DNA of 8,964 bases, from contig DAOWMR010000092.1 in NCBI GenBank assembly GCA_030642995.1, forward strand, positions 1 to 8,964, in the 5' to 3' direction. Position numbers and translations under genes: made by a program. Shown here piece after piece: positions 1-5,975 of the stretch. Under the pieces are notes generated by a model. The model was not told the origin of the DNA, made no database searches, and worked only from the letters and a program-made list of their open reading frames with translations. Position 1 is the stretch's first letter. Each line of letters starts with the position of its first letter. Origin of the DNA: Spirochaetales bacterium (GTDB taxonomy: Bacteria; Spirochaetota; Spirochaetia; DSM-27196; SLST01).

Positions 1-2
1 AG

Positions 3-2642
3 GCTGCCCTCACGGCGGCACCGGACGGCCGGAGCAAACGTGCGGCGCTCAACACCTTCAAGGACACAGAGACCTTTCGGATAGATCTGGATCACATTCT
101 CCAGCGCAATCAGGACTTCTTCTTCCTCAGCCGGAAACTCAGCAACCTCGCTGAGATCATCGTCCGCGCCGCGTTGACGATCGCCTGGAATGAATGCGTT
201 CCCCGGTACGGCGTCCCCAGATCAGTTGCGGGTCTTCCCGCCACCTATGCCGTGTTCGGCCTCGGTAAACTCGGCGGACGAGCCATCGGCTACGCGTCCG
301 ATGTGGAACTCCTGTTCGTCTACAGTGATAGTGGATCAACCGACGGCAACGAACAGATAACCAACGCGGAGTTCTTCGAGCGGCTTTTCACCGACGCAGC
401 CGGCTGTATTGAATCCAAACGCGAAGGCATCTTCCACCTGGATCTCCGTCTCCGTCCCTATGGCAAGGCCGGACCCCATGCCGTAAGTCTTGAGAGCTTC
501 AACCGCTACTACGGCCGCGGAGGGGAGGCGCACAGCTACGAAAAACTCGCCCTCACGAGGCTCCGCTTCATCGCCGGTGATGAAGCGCTCGGCAATCGGA
601 TTGAGCAGCTTCGCGACGATCTTGTCTACGGAAGTGACAGTATATCGCTTCAGGAAATCGGCAAACTCCGCGAGAAACAGCTTGCGGAAAAGGCTTCCGG
701 AGATCGACTCAACGCAAAATTCAGCCCGGGCGGCCTGGTTGATCTGGAGTACGGACTTCAGATCCTCCTTGTGCAATACGGCAGATCCAACCCGAAACTT
801 CGTACGCCGAGTCTTCATTCCGGGGTACAGGAGTTGTCACGATCAGGGGTCATGGACGAGGCGGAGGCAAACCGACTCATTCGTGCCTATCGATTCCTGA
901 GAAATCTCATCAACGGTCTCCGCATGCTGCGCGGGAATGCTCAAGACCTGTTCCTGCCTGAGCCCGACAGCCTCGAGTACGCCCACCTGGCACGTCGCGC
1001 CGGATACCGCCGTGAAGGCGACCTCTCGGCAGCAGACCAACTCCGGATTGAGTTTCAGGCTCGCACAGCCGCGGTCCGAGCTTTCCTGGAGCACCATCTC
1101 GGACGCGATTCCATTCCCGGCAAGCCTGCGGGCACTGCAGCAGATCTGGTACTCTCCGACGAGCTCAACGATGAACTCATTAACGCAATCACGGCCGGAG
1201 CGGGCCTTCGGGACGCACGCCGCGCCCGTGTGAACATCAGGTCTCTGGCCGGGAATGGTCCGCGGCGTGACATTTTCAGCGAACTCATCGTGCTGGCATG
1301 GTCAAGCCTCCGCGACTGCAGTGATCCCGACATGGCGCTGAACAACTGGGACCGCTATGTGTCGTCACTGTCTGATCCTTTGGCTCACTTCCAGTCACTG
1401 CTCCAGCAGCCGGTGAAACTCGGCCTGATGCTGCAGGTCTTCTCGGCGAGCCAGTTTCTTGCAGAGACTCTGATCCACACGCCCGCATTCCTGGAGTGGG
1501 CGCTTGACAAGTCGGTGGTGGGGAGCGAGCGCGGAGCCGATGAAATGCTGTCGGACCTGCAAAATGAGCTGGCCGACGGCGAAGACACGCGAGCCGTGCT
1601 GCGCTGGTTCCGACAACGAGAGATCCTGCGGATTGGAACCAGGGACATTTGCCTTCGCACGCCCATTGAGATCATCACCCGAGAGCTCTCGGCCCTCGCC
1701 GTTGCGGTCGTTCGCGCGGACCTGAACGAGATCTGGCGCGAGAATGACACTCAGGAATCCGCACGAGATCGATTCTGCATCCTTGCGTTCGGAAAACTTG
1801 GCGGGCGAGAACTGAACTACAGCTCCGACATTGATCTGCTCGGTATCTTCGAGGATCGCTTCGGTGAGCCGGGCCGGGAACACCCGGCGGACGACGCCCG
1901 GTTCTACGCGTCGGTCCTGGAAACCCTGGGCGGCGACCTCTCATCTCACACCGAGCACGGACACGCCTTTCGTGTCGATTTCAGATTGCGGCCGCACGGG
2001 AACTCGGGACCACTGGTGCAGGGACGCACCTCGGCGGAGGAATACTACCGAACCACGGCTCTGGCGTGGGAGCACCAGGCGCTCATCAAGTTGAGCCCGA
2101 TCGCCGGCAACCTGGCTCTGGGCTCAGATTTCCTCGACGCGATCAAACCAACATGGGTCGCCCGCTGGGATGCCGCCACGGTCATTGGAAGCATTGAACG
2201 GATGCGGACGGAGGCAGTACGGCAGAGTCTCCGGCGTGGCGAAGATATCAAGAGCGGTGAGGGGGGAATCCGGGACATAGAGTTCACGGTGCAGGGACTC
2301 CAGATGATCCGTGCAGCGCAGCACCCGGAAATCCTGACCGGCAACACATTCGATGCAATCCGCGCACTGGCCGCCGTCGGGATCATCGCCGAGAGCACGG
2401 CAGAATCACTTCTCCGCGACTACCGCCTGCTCCGTCGGGTTGAGCACTTCCTGCAGATCTATGAAGACAGACAGGTTCACAGCCTGCCCGTTGACGACAC
2501 ACATCGACAGGCGCTCGCCCGGCGGATTGCCGGGACGACTGGAGACAGCGCAAGAATGCTGGATCGGCTTGCGCAGACCCGCACCAATGTGCGCAATCGG
2601 TATGAAAGATTCCTTCGGACGGGGCAGGTGGACGAACCCTGA
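3..2642 (+). CDS. glnE: Bifunctional glutamine synthetase adenylyltransferase / adenylyl-removase (5' end cut by window)
   Basis: This enzyme attaches AMP to, and removes it from, a tyrosine of glutamine synthetase, normally under PII control, and so matches ammonia assimilation to nitrogen supply in the cytoplasm. The reading frame is open from base 3 to the TGA at 2640-2642. That is 879 visible codons against roughly 950-1000 in the family, so only the extreme N-terminus is missing. The TTG at 174 is internal, since homologous sequence continues upstream of it. Two tandem nucleotidyltransferase units are visible. The N-terminal (removase) unit has GLGKLGG followed by SDVEL near visible residues 86-103, then DLRLRP and GGLVDLEY. 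The C-terminal (transferase) unit has FGKLGGRELNYSSDIDLL at about 1787-1840, then DFRLRPHGNSGP and GGIRDIEF. Family identity is near certain. The N-terminal metal site reads D-x-E where the C-terminal one reads D-x-D. The gene converges on the next one with a 28-bp gap and no evident terminator. Confidence 0.95.
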   Translation, partial: AALTAAPDGRSKRAALNTFKDTETFRIDLDHILQRNQDFFFLSRKLSNLAEIIVRAALTIAWNECVPRYGVPRSVAGLPATYAVFGLGKLGGRAIGYASDVELLFVYSDSGSTDGNEQITNAEFFERLFTDAAGCIESKREGIFHLDLRLRPYGKAGPHAVSLESFNRYYGRGGEAHSYEKLALTRLRFIAGDEALGNRIEQLRDDLVYGSDSISLQEIGKLREKQLAEKASGDRLNAKFSPGGLVDLEYGLQILLVQYGRSNPKLRTPSLHSGVQELSRSGVMDEAEANRLIRAYRFLRNLINGLRMLRGNAQDLFLPEPDSLEYAHLARRAGYRREGDLSAADQLRIEFQARTAAVRAFLEHHLGRDSIPGKPAGTAADLVLSDELNDELINAITAGAGLRDARRARVNIRSLAGNGPRRDIFSELIVLAWSSLRDCSDPDMALNNWDRYVSSLSDPLAHFQSLLQQPVKLGLMLQVFSASQFLAETLIHTPAFLEWALDKSVVGSERGADEMLSDLQNELADGEDTRAVLRWFRQREILRIGTRDICLRTPIEIITRELSALAVAVVRADLNEIWRENDTQESARDRFCILAFGKLGGRELNYSSDIDLLGIFEDRFGEPGREHPADDARFYASVLETLGGDLSSHTEHGHAFRVDFRLRPHGNSGPLVQGRTSAEEYYRTTALAWEHQALIKLSPIAGNLALGSDFLDAIKPTWVARWDAATVIGSIERMRTEAVRQSLRRGEDIKSGEGGIRDIEFTVQGLQMIRAAQHPEILTGNTFDAIRALAAVGIIAESTAESLLRDYRLLRRVEHFLQIYEDRQVHSLPVDDTHRQALARRIAGTTGDSARMLDRLAQTRTNVRNRYERFLRTGQVDEP

Positions 2643-2670
2643 GCGCGCGAGAACCGCAGACCCCCTGCGT

Positions 2671-3090
2671 CTATACGGCTCCCGACTCACCACCCTCAAA
2701 CCTGCGAATGATCTCGGGGAACTCGTAGGTGACCATGCCCCGATCGTCCACTTCCATCCGGACGTGAATGCTGTCCACCAGACCCTCGAGGAGTTCCTCA
2801 GTCTGCTGGAGGTTCAGACCAGTCTCAATGACGACATCTGAAACCGTCAATCGCCCTTTCAGCCGGAGCGCCAGCCTGAAAATCCTCGCCTCATCGCTTT
2901 TCTTGCCCTGAATGGCTCCCTGCGGACTCTCGCGGTAGGCCCCCGGATGCAGGTCGACCTCGTCGGGCAGATCCCGATAGGACCTGCGCGTGATCCCGCG
3001 AATGAAGCCGACGGCAACTCGGGCAACCACGAAGAAGATGATCAGCGGAAATATGAAGTAGAGCGGCGACGCAAACATACGGAAAATCAT
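2671..3090 (-). CDS. Membrane-anchored protein with C-terminal winged-helix-like domain
   Basis: A 139-residue protein of unknown function. Residues about 8-30 form one strongly hydrophobic helix (FPLIIFFVVARVAVGF region), followed by basic residues (RGITRRSYR), so the C-terminal part is probably cytoplasmic by the positive-inside rule. After a polar linker, residues about 67-125 read like a winged-helix unit. It has a helix ending in LRLKGRLT, a turn-helix pair (VSDVVIETGLNLQQTEELLEGLVD), then a wing-like hairpin (VRMEVDDRGMVTYEF). Such domains often bind DNA or protein, but no DNA-contact residues can be assigned here. The ATG at 3090 has GAGGA five bases upstream (3096-3100), which settles the start. 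It lies 42 bp downstream of the sugar kinase on the same strand and is probably its operon partner, although the products share no obvious role. It could be a membrane-tethered regulator or a structural protein using this fold for protein contacts. Confidence 0.75.
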   Translation of the reverse strand: MIFRMFASPLYFIFPLIIFFVVARVAVGFIRGITRRSYRDLPDEVDLHPGAYRESPQGAIQGKKSDEARIFRLALRLKGRLTVSDVVIETGLNLQQTEELLEGLVDSIHVRMEVDDRGMVTYEFPEIIRRFEGGESGAV

Positions 3091-3095
3091 GACTA

Positions 3096-3100
3096 TCCTC
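3096..3100 (-). promoter_or_regulatory. Ribosome binding site of the winged-helix membrane protein
   Basis: GAGGA on the minus strand, five bases before the ATG at 3090. It fits an anti-Shine-Dalgarno match at normal spacing and fixes the start of the 139-residue protein. Confidence 0.7.
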
Positions 3101-3132
3101 GCTCTAAGTATACCCGTATTGAACAGACATAT

Positions 3133-4533
3133 TCAAAAACCGGTTTCCTCGGCTTCGCGAATTGCCTTGGAGTAGCGCTGGTACGCACGGAGATATCGCT
3201 CGTAGCCATCGGTGAGCCGGCGTGATCGCACCGGATCAGGTTCAAATCGATCCATCATCCGAACGACCTGAACCGAGGCGTCCCACGGAGTTGAGAAGTC
3301 CCCGAGACCCACGAAGGCACAACAGGCGCAACCGAGGAGTTCGGCATCAATTACCTCAGGGCGACTGAGGGGTATACCCGTGATGTCCGCCTTCAGCTGG
3401 TTCCAGATGGAGTTTTTCGCCTGCCCACCGCACGCCCGGAGCTCGTCTACCGCGCAACCGGCAGCCTTCAGCGATTCAATCGACTGTCGGACCGCATAAC
3501 CAATGGAATAGACGACGCCGCGCCCCATCTCCGCCGTGGCGTGATCTGATCGCAACCCTACGAACATGCCCTTGGAAAACTCCCACGCCGCTCCTTCGTG
3601 GACCGACGGAAAGAAATATGGCTCGTGATCAAACCCGGTTGCCACGATCTCTCGGAGCATCCGTTCGTAGCCAACCGATCGCTGACGTGAAATTCGTCGG
3701 AACCACTCGAAGATGCGTCCGGTGGATGAGAGTATCCCCGCCACGTTATAGAGACCGGGCACAACGTGAGGCAGGCACCGCACCGTGGGGCTTTCACACG
3801 GTTCACTACTGCAGTGATTGATACCCTCACTCGTTCCCGCCCGGTCACAAGTCCTTCCCACCTTCACGGTTGCGGTGCCAAGGAGGCTCATCAAGAAGTC
3901 CGGGCCACCAGCAACGACCGGAGTACCAAAGGGCAACCGGAACAGCTCCGCTCCACGTCGGTCGATGGTTCCAATCATTTCTCCCGGCTTCAGCAACGGC
4001 GGGAGCTTCCCGGGGTCGATGCCGTAGGCCTCAATCCCGGTAGCGTCCCAGACGTAAGGTGCGAACTCATCGCTCCCCGTGGTCGTGTGCGGCACCGAGG
4101 TCAGCAAAAAGCCGATGTATTCGGGACAGGTCATGAACTGCCAGGTCCGATCATAGGTGGCCGGCGCGTTGCTCTTGATCCAGGCGATCTTCGGGAGGAA
4201 GAACGACGGCTGCCCCGGGACCCGATGCTCCCGGCGATCCAGCCAGAGCATCGACTGGTCGATGGACGACCCATCGCGGTCCACGGGAATGATCGTAGGC
4301 CCGTTACCGCTCAGCGACACCGCCGATATTTCCATCTGAGGGGGAAGCTGATCAACGGCAGCCTGAACCGCGCGGACCCATCGCTCGGACTCCCACGCGG
4401 CCAGCTCGTGCTCCTCGCTGGGCAGGGGTTCGCGGTGCTGCCAAACCGCACGCGCCGTGTCGCGCTCGAAGAGCCCGGCCTTCACCGAAGAGGTGCCGAT
4501 ATCGAATGTGAGCACCATTGAAGTCACGCCCAC
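3133..4533 (-). CDS. FGGY-family carbohydrate kinase (xylulokinase-like, substrate unknown)
   Basis: An ATP-dependent sugar or polyol kinase of the FGGY family, cytoplasmic, 466 residues. Seen in order: the phosphate-1 loop FDIGTSSVKAG at residues 10-20; the substrate-side segment WLDRREHR around 97-104; the GGPDF motif at 209-213 with candidate catalytic base Asp212; the second phosphate loop DRAGTSEGIN at 230-239; and the adenosine-side signature CGGQAKNSIWNQLKADITG at 368-386. A cysteine-rich stretch (GCACCAF) follows at 401-407. Two starts are possible. GTG at 4533 has GAGG eight bases upstream and directly abuts the TGA of the preceding relic. ATG at 4518 gives the N-terminus more typical of the family (MVLTFDIG) but lacks a good ribosome site. 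No isomerase, aldolase or transporter for a sugar lies nearby, so xylulose, ribulose, glycerol-like or other substrates cannot be told apart. Family assignment is firm; the substrate is not. Confidence 0.92.
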   Translation of the reverse strand: MGVTSMVLTFDIGTSSVKAGLFERDTARAVWQHREPLPSEEHELAAWESERWVRAVQAAVDQLPPQMEISAVSLSGNGPTIIPVDRDGSSIDQSMLWLDRREHRVPGQPSFFLPKIAWIKSNAPATYDRTWQFMTCPEYIGFLLTSVPHTTTGSDEFAPYVWDATGIEAYGIDPGKLPPLLKPGEMIGTIDRRGAELFRLPFGTPVVAGGPDFLMSLLGTATVKVGRTCDRAGTSEGINHCSSEPCESPTVRCLPHVVPGLYNVAGILSSTGRIFEWFRRISRQRSVGYERMLREIVATGFDHEPYFFPSVHEGAAWEFSKGMFVGLRSDHATAEMGRGVVYSIGYAVRQSIESLKAAGCAVDELRACGGQAKNSIWNQLKADITGIPLSRPEVIDAELLGCACCAFVGLGDFSTPWDASVQVVRMMDRFEPDPVRSRRLTDGYERYLRAYQRYSKAIREAEETGF

Positions 4534-4695
4534 TCAGATTACCTCTGCAGCCGCCGGGTTCTGGATCTGCAGAACATTGAGGTACTTGAACCCGGACGTA
4601 GCGGGACGCTTGAACCCGAAGACGTAAATGCTCCCGTCGAAGTAGAACTCAAACTGGTTGGCCTCCATGACCTGGCTTGCCGAGAGCTCCGACAT
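4534..4695 (-). CDS. 53-codon frame forming the shifted tail of the acyltransferase relic
   Basis: A short frame starting at an ATG at 4695 and ending at TGA 4534-4536. It encodes MSELSASQVMEANQFEFYFD, then GSIYVFGFKRPATSGFKYLN, then VLQIQNPAAAEVI. The composition is protein-like, with alternating aromatic and polar beta-strand patterns, whereas the frame used upstream is Ser/Arg-rich here. This frame also reads HGHLVFS just before the ATG, and no ribosome site precedes that ATG. It is therefore more likely the out-of-frame C-terminus of the relic than a separate gene. I do not recognise the tail. It lacks the second Cys pair expected of the zinc-ribbon ending, so it may itself be rearranged or come from another protein. 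Confidence 0.35.
   Translation of the reverse strand: MSELSASQVMEANQFEFYFDGSIYVFGFKRPATSGFKYLNVLQIQNPAAAEVI
4542..4545 (-). promoter_or_regulatory. Candidate ribosome binding site of the FGGY kinase
   Basis: GAGG on the minus strand, eight bases before the GTG at 4533 and inside the end of the acyltransferase relic. It favours the GTG start over the ATG at 4518. Because the relic's stop codons lie next to this site, translation of the kinase may be coupled to translation through the relic. Confidence 0.45.
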
Positions 4696-5212
4696 GGAAA
4701 AAACGAGGTGCCCGTGTTTTCGGGACAGTGGTAGAGTACCCGTTCAAGGTATTCCGCTCCACGTTTCGAGGGAAAGCTGAGCCCGTTGTCATGGATATGT
4801 GCCAAGTCGTCGTGAGTAATCGCCGACTGGACCAACTCGGTCAGTTCATCTTGTGTGCGTGCCGCGATCTCTTCTGCGCCGGCCACCAGTGTGTACTCGA
4901 CCGTGATGGAACCGTCACGTTTCTTGCGGCTCCATTTGGGCTCAATGTGGTACCCGCCCTTCATGATTGCGGATACGAGCGGCACGCCGGGCAACTTGAT
5001 GAGCTTCCCAACGTATGGTGGGGTCAGTTCCTCGAAGAGTTCCGCGTCAACGACTTTGAGACGGTACTGCCGTCGGAGTACAGGCATGATAATGTAGCGC
5101 CCGACCGGATAGAGCCAGGGGGAGAGTGGCCGTCTGTGCATACCAATTCATAACGTATACCGGTCGATTGTGTCCACTGTGCGTCGCTCGTCGCCAGGGC
5201 GAAGCATCCAGA

Positions 5213-5623
5213 TCAGATAGCGTGTAGTCCCATGGATCGAGCACACGTTCTCATCTGGCTATCGAATGTGAACACGACCAGGGGCTCCGAATCGACATCG
5301 GCCCAGATGCTCGCGGTTGCCAGATGTATTGCATCCAGTGTGCCGATCACGGTGGGGAAGGCCTCGGAGGCACGCTGTTTCACCCGGACAGTCATGTCAA
5401 AGATATGGAGTCGCCCGTACAGTTCGTCCAGATAGGTCACCGTCTCCTCAAGCTGCTCATCCGTTATCATTGCCTCCAGACGATACCGGTGGAGGACGCG
5501 ATGGCACTCAATGGACAGGAGCTCACTTGAGCCGACACGTTCGAATTCCCGTACGCGCTCGAATTCCGTGCAGGAGGTGAGGAGATAGCGCAGGATCACG
5601 GATGAGTCGATGTAGCATTTCAC
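5213..5623 (-). CDS. vapC: VapC-like PIN-domain ribonuclease toxin
   Basis: Toxin of a type II toxin-antitoxin pair, 136 residues, the usual size of a single PIN domain. PIN toxins are Mg-dependent endoribonucleases that cut tRNA, rRNA or mRNA and stop growth when the antitoxin is lost. The four acidic positions of the fold are visible: Asp6 in CYIDSSVILRYL, Glu39 in LLSIECHRVL, Asp97 in GTLDAIHLATA and Asp121 in VFTFDSQM. The active site therefore looks complete. The start is GTG at 5623. It overlaps the antitoxin stop as GTGA (5620-5623), and AGGGG lies six bases upstream (5630-5634), which favours coupled translation at a fixed ratio. The gene ends 71 bp before the acyltransferase relic on the same strand. 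The RNA target cannot be read from sequence. Confidence 0.88.
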   Translation of the reverse strand: MKCYIDSSVILRYLLTSCTEFERVREFERVGSSELLSIECHRVLHRYRLEAMITDEQLEETVTYLDELYGRLHIFDMTVRVKQRASEAFPTVIGTLDAIHLATASIWADVDSEPLVVFTFDSQMRTCARSMGLHAI

Positions 5624-5865
5624 CGCTTTCCCCTCTCTTCCATCAGGAACACGATCGGATCCCGCTCGACACGGATGTTCAAGTCACGGAAAGCGAGTTC
5701 GTCCACAGGAAGACTGACGGTGAGCTCCTGAGTGGTGGCCTGGTACGGGACGACTTCCGCGACGGGGATGTCACGGTCCATGATCACGATGTGTTCGCCC
5801 GCCCTGACGGCTCGCAATTCCCGGCTGATGTGCGCCTTGAACTGTGAGATATTTGTAGTCTTCAC
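5620..5865 (-). CDS. Phd/YefM-family antitoxin of the VapC-like toxin
   Basis: An 81-residue antitoxin that should bind and neutralise the downstream PIN toxin and repress its own promoter. The N-terminal half has the Phd/YefM pattern: NISQFKAHISREL, then RAGEHIVIMDRDIPVAEVVPY. The second half (LAFRDLNIRVERDPIVFLMEERGKR) is the part expected to wrap around the toxin. The start is GTG at 5865; an in-frame TAA at 5875-5877 rules out a longer protein. No Shine-Dalgarno site precedes it, and the promoter predicts transcription starting on this GTG, so the message may be leaderless. It overlaps the toxin gene by four bases. The family call is firm on motif pattern; antitoxins of this class pair with PIN, Doc or RelE toxins, here PIN. 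Confidence 0.85.
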   Translation of the reverse strand: MKTTNISQFKAHISRELRAVRAGEHIVIMDRDIPVAEVVPYQATTQELTVSLPVDELAFRDLNIRVERDPIVFLMEERGKR

Positions 5866-5883
5866 ATGACTATATTAGGTCAT
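5866..5883. repeat. Inverted repeat ATGAC-N8-GTCAT over the antitoxin -10 box
   Basis: Perfect 5-bp arms (5866-5870 and 5879-5883) with an 8-bp spacer that holds the -10 hexamer of the toxin-antitoxin promoter and abuts the GTG start. The position suits an operator for the antitoxin or the antitoxin-toxin complex, since this family autoregulates. Short arms can arise by chance. Confidence 0.4.
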
Positions 5884-5900
5884 TTAGAGTGAGCGGTCAA
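5872..5900 (-). promoter_or_regulatory. Sigma70-like promoter of the toxin-antitoxin operon, predicted leaderless
   Basis: On the minus strand, TTGACC (5900-5895), exactly 17 bp of spacer, then TAATAT (5877-5872). Five of six bases match the -35 consensus and four of six the -10. Seven bases downstream of the -10 end lies 5865, the G of the antitoxin GTG, so the predicted mRNA has no 5' leader. The absence of a Shine-Dalgarno site before that GTG agrees with this. Confidence 0.65.
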
Positions 5901-5909
5901 CACGGCTCA
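5890..5909. repeat. Inverted repeat TGAGC-N10-GCTCA around the antitoxin -35 box
   Basis: Perfect 5-bp arms (5890-5894 and 5905-5909) enclosing the whole -35 hexamer. Its centre is 25 bp from the centre of the repeat over the -10. Two such sites on one promoter would suit cooperative repression by the antitoxin. The arm sequences of the two repeats differ, which argues against a single repressor using both with equal affinity. Confidence 0.35.
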
Positions 5910-5913
5910 TTAC

Positions 5914-5942
5914 TTGACTGTATCGCTAAGCTTTACTAAGTT
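5914..5942 (+). promoter_or_regulatory. Weak candidate promoter for the lactate permease operon
   Basis: TTGACT (5914-5919), 17 bp of spacer, then TAAGTT (5937-5942). The -35 is good (five of six) and the -10 poor (three of six), so activation or another sigma factor may be needed. It lies in the 110-bp divergent gap shared with the toxin-antitoxin promoter. Confidence 0.3.
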
Positions 5943-5949
5943 CGCGATA
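5921..5949. repeat. Inverted repeat TATCGC-N17-GCGATA before the lactate permease gene
   Basis: Perfect 6-bp arms (5921-5926 and 5944-5949) spanning the candidate permease promoter region. Inside is a direct repeat CTAAG at 5926-5930 and 5936-5940, spaced 10 bp, one helical turn. It could be an operator for a lactate-responsive regulator, none of which is encoded in view. It does not resemble the AATTGGT-type LldR site I know of. Confidence 0.3.
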
Positions 5950-5962
5950 GATCATCTCTGTT

Positions 5963-5969
5963 GGAGAGG
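5963..5969 (+). promoter_or_regulatory. Ribosome binding site that decides the permease start
   Basis: GGAGAGG followed by six bases and then TTG at 5976. Its overlap with the first codons of a frame starting at the TTG at 5961 argues against that earlier start. Confidence 0.7.
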
Positions 5970-5975
5970 CGAACT

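Larger units (their letters stand above)
4534..5141 (-). pseudogene. Decayed PlsC-type lysophospholipid acyltransferase (core deleted, frameshifted)
   Basis: Relic of a 1-acyl-glycerol-3-phosphate acyltransferase-like gene, a membrane phospholipid synthesis enzyme. From the ATG at 5141, residues 1-44 (PWLYPVGRYIIMPVLRRQYR ... LTPPYV) match the segment that normally runs straight into the NHxxxxD catalytic motif. Instead the frame jumps near 5010 to GKLIKLPGVPLV, GGYHIEPKWSRK and ITVEYTL, which normally come after the FPEG motif. Roughly 100 residues, including both catalytic motifs, are absent. The later KRGAEYLERVLYHCP segment also fits the family I recall, in which a Cys-rich zinc-ribbon-like tail usually follows. 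After Pro140-Glu141 the frame turns into Ser/Arg-rich noise and stops at 4539. A plausible tail continues in another frame to the TGA at 4534-4536, so a single-base indel is likely between 4698 and 4720, at the T4 run 4717-4720 or the A6 run 4698-4703. No catalysis is expected. The frameshift could be a sequencing error, but the internal deletion is harder to explain that way. Confidence 0.72.

Noticed and set aside
2643..2670. Possible bidirectional terminator between glnE and the winged-helix gene
   Set aside because: No stem-loop or T-run is visible in the 28-bp gap.
3766..4521. 251-codon open frame on the + strand opposite the FGGY kinase
   Set aside because: Low-complexity Arg/Gly/Pro-rich translation with no recognisable domain, fully antisense to a well-supported kinase; a shadow of GC-rich codon use.
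5191..5202. TCGCC-AG-GGCGA palindrome downstream of the toxin gene as a terminator
   Set aside because: As a hairpin it leaves only about 4 bp of stem with a 4-base loop, and no U-run follows; too weak to call.
5142..5212. Promoter for the acyltransferase relic (TATACG near the start)
   Set aside because: No -35 match at 16-18 bp; the TGGACA present is spaced only for a very poor -10 (TTATGA).
5961..5975. TTG at 5961 as the permease start
   Set aside because: The Shine-Dalgarno GGAGAGG at 5963-5969 would lie inside the coding sequence; it is correctly spaced for the TTG at 5976.
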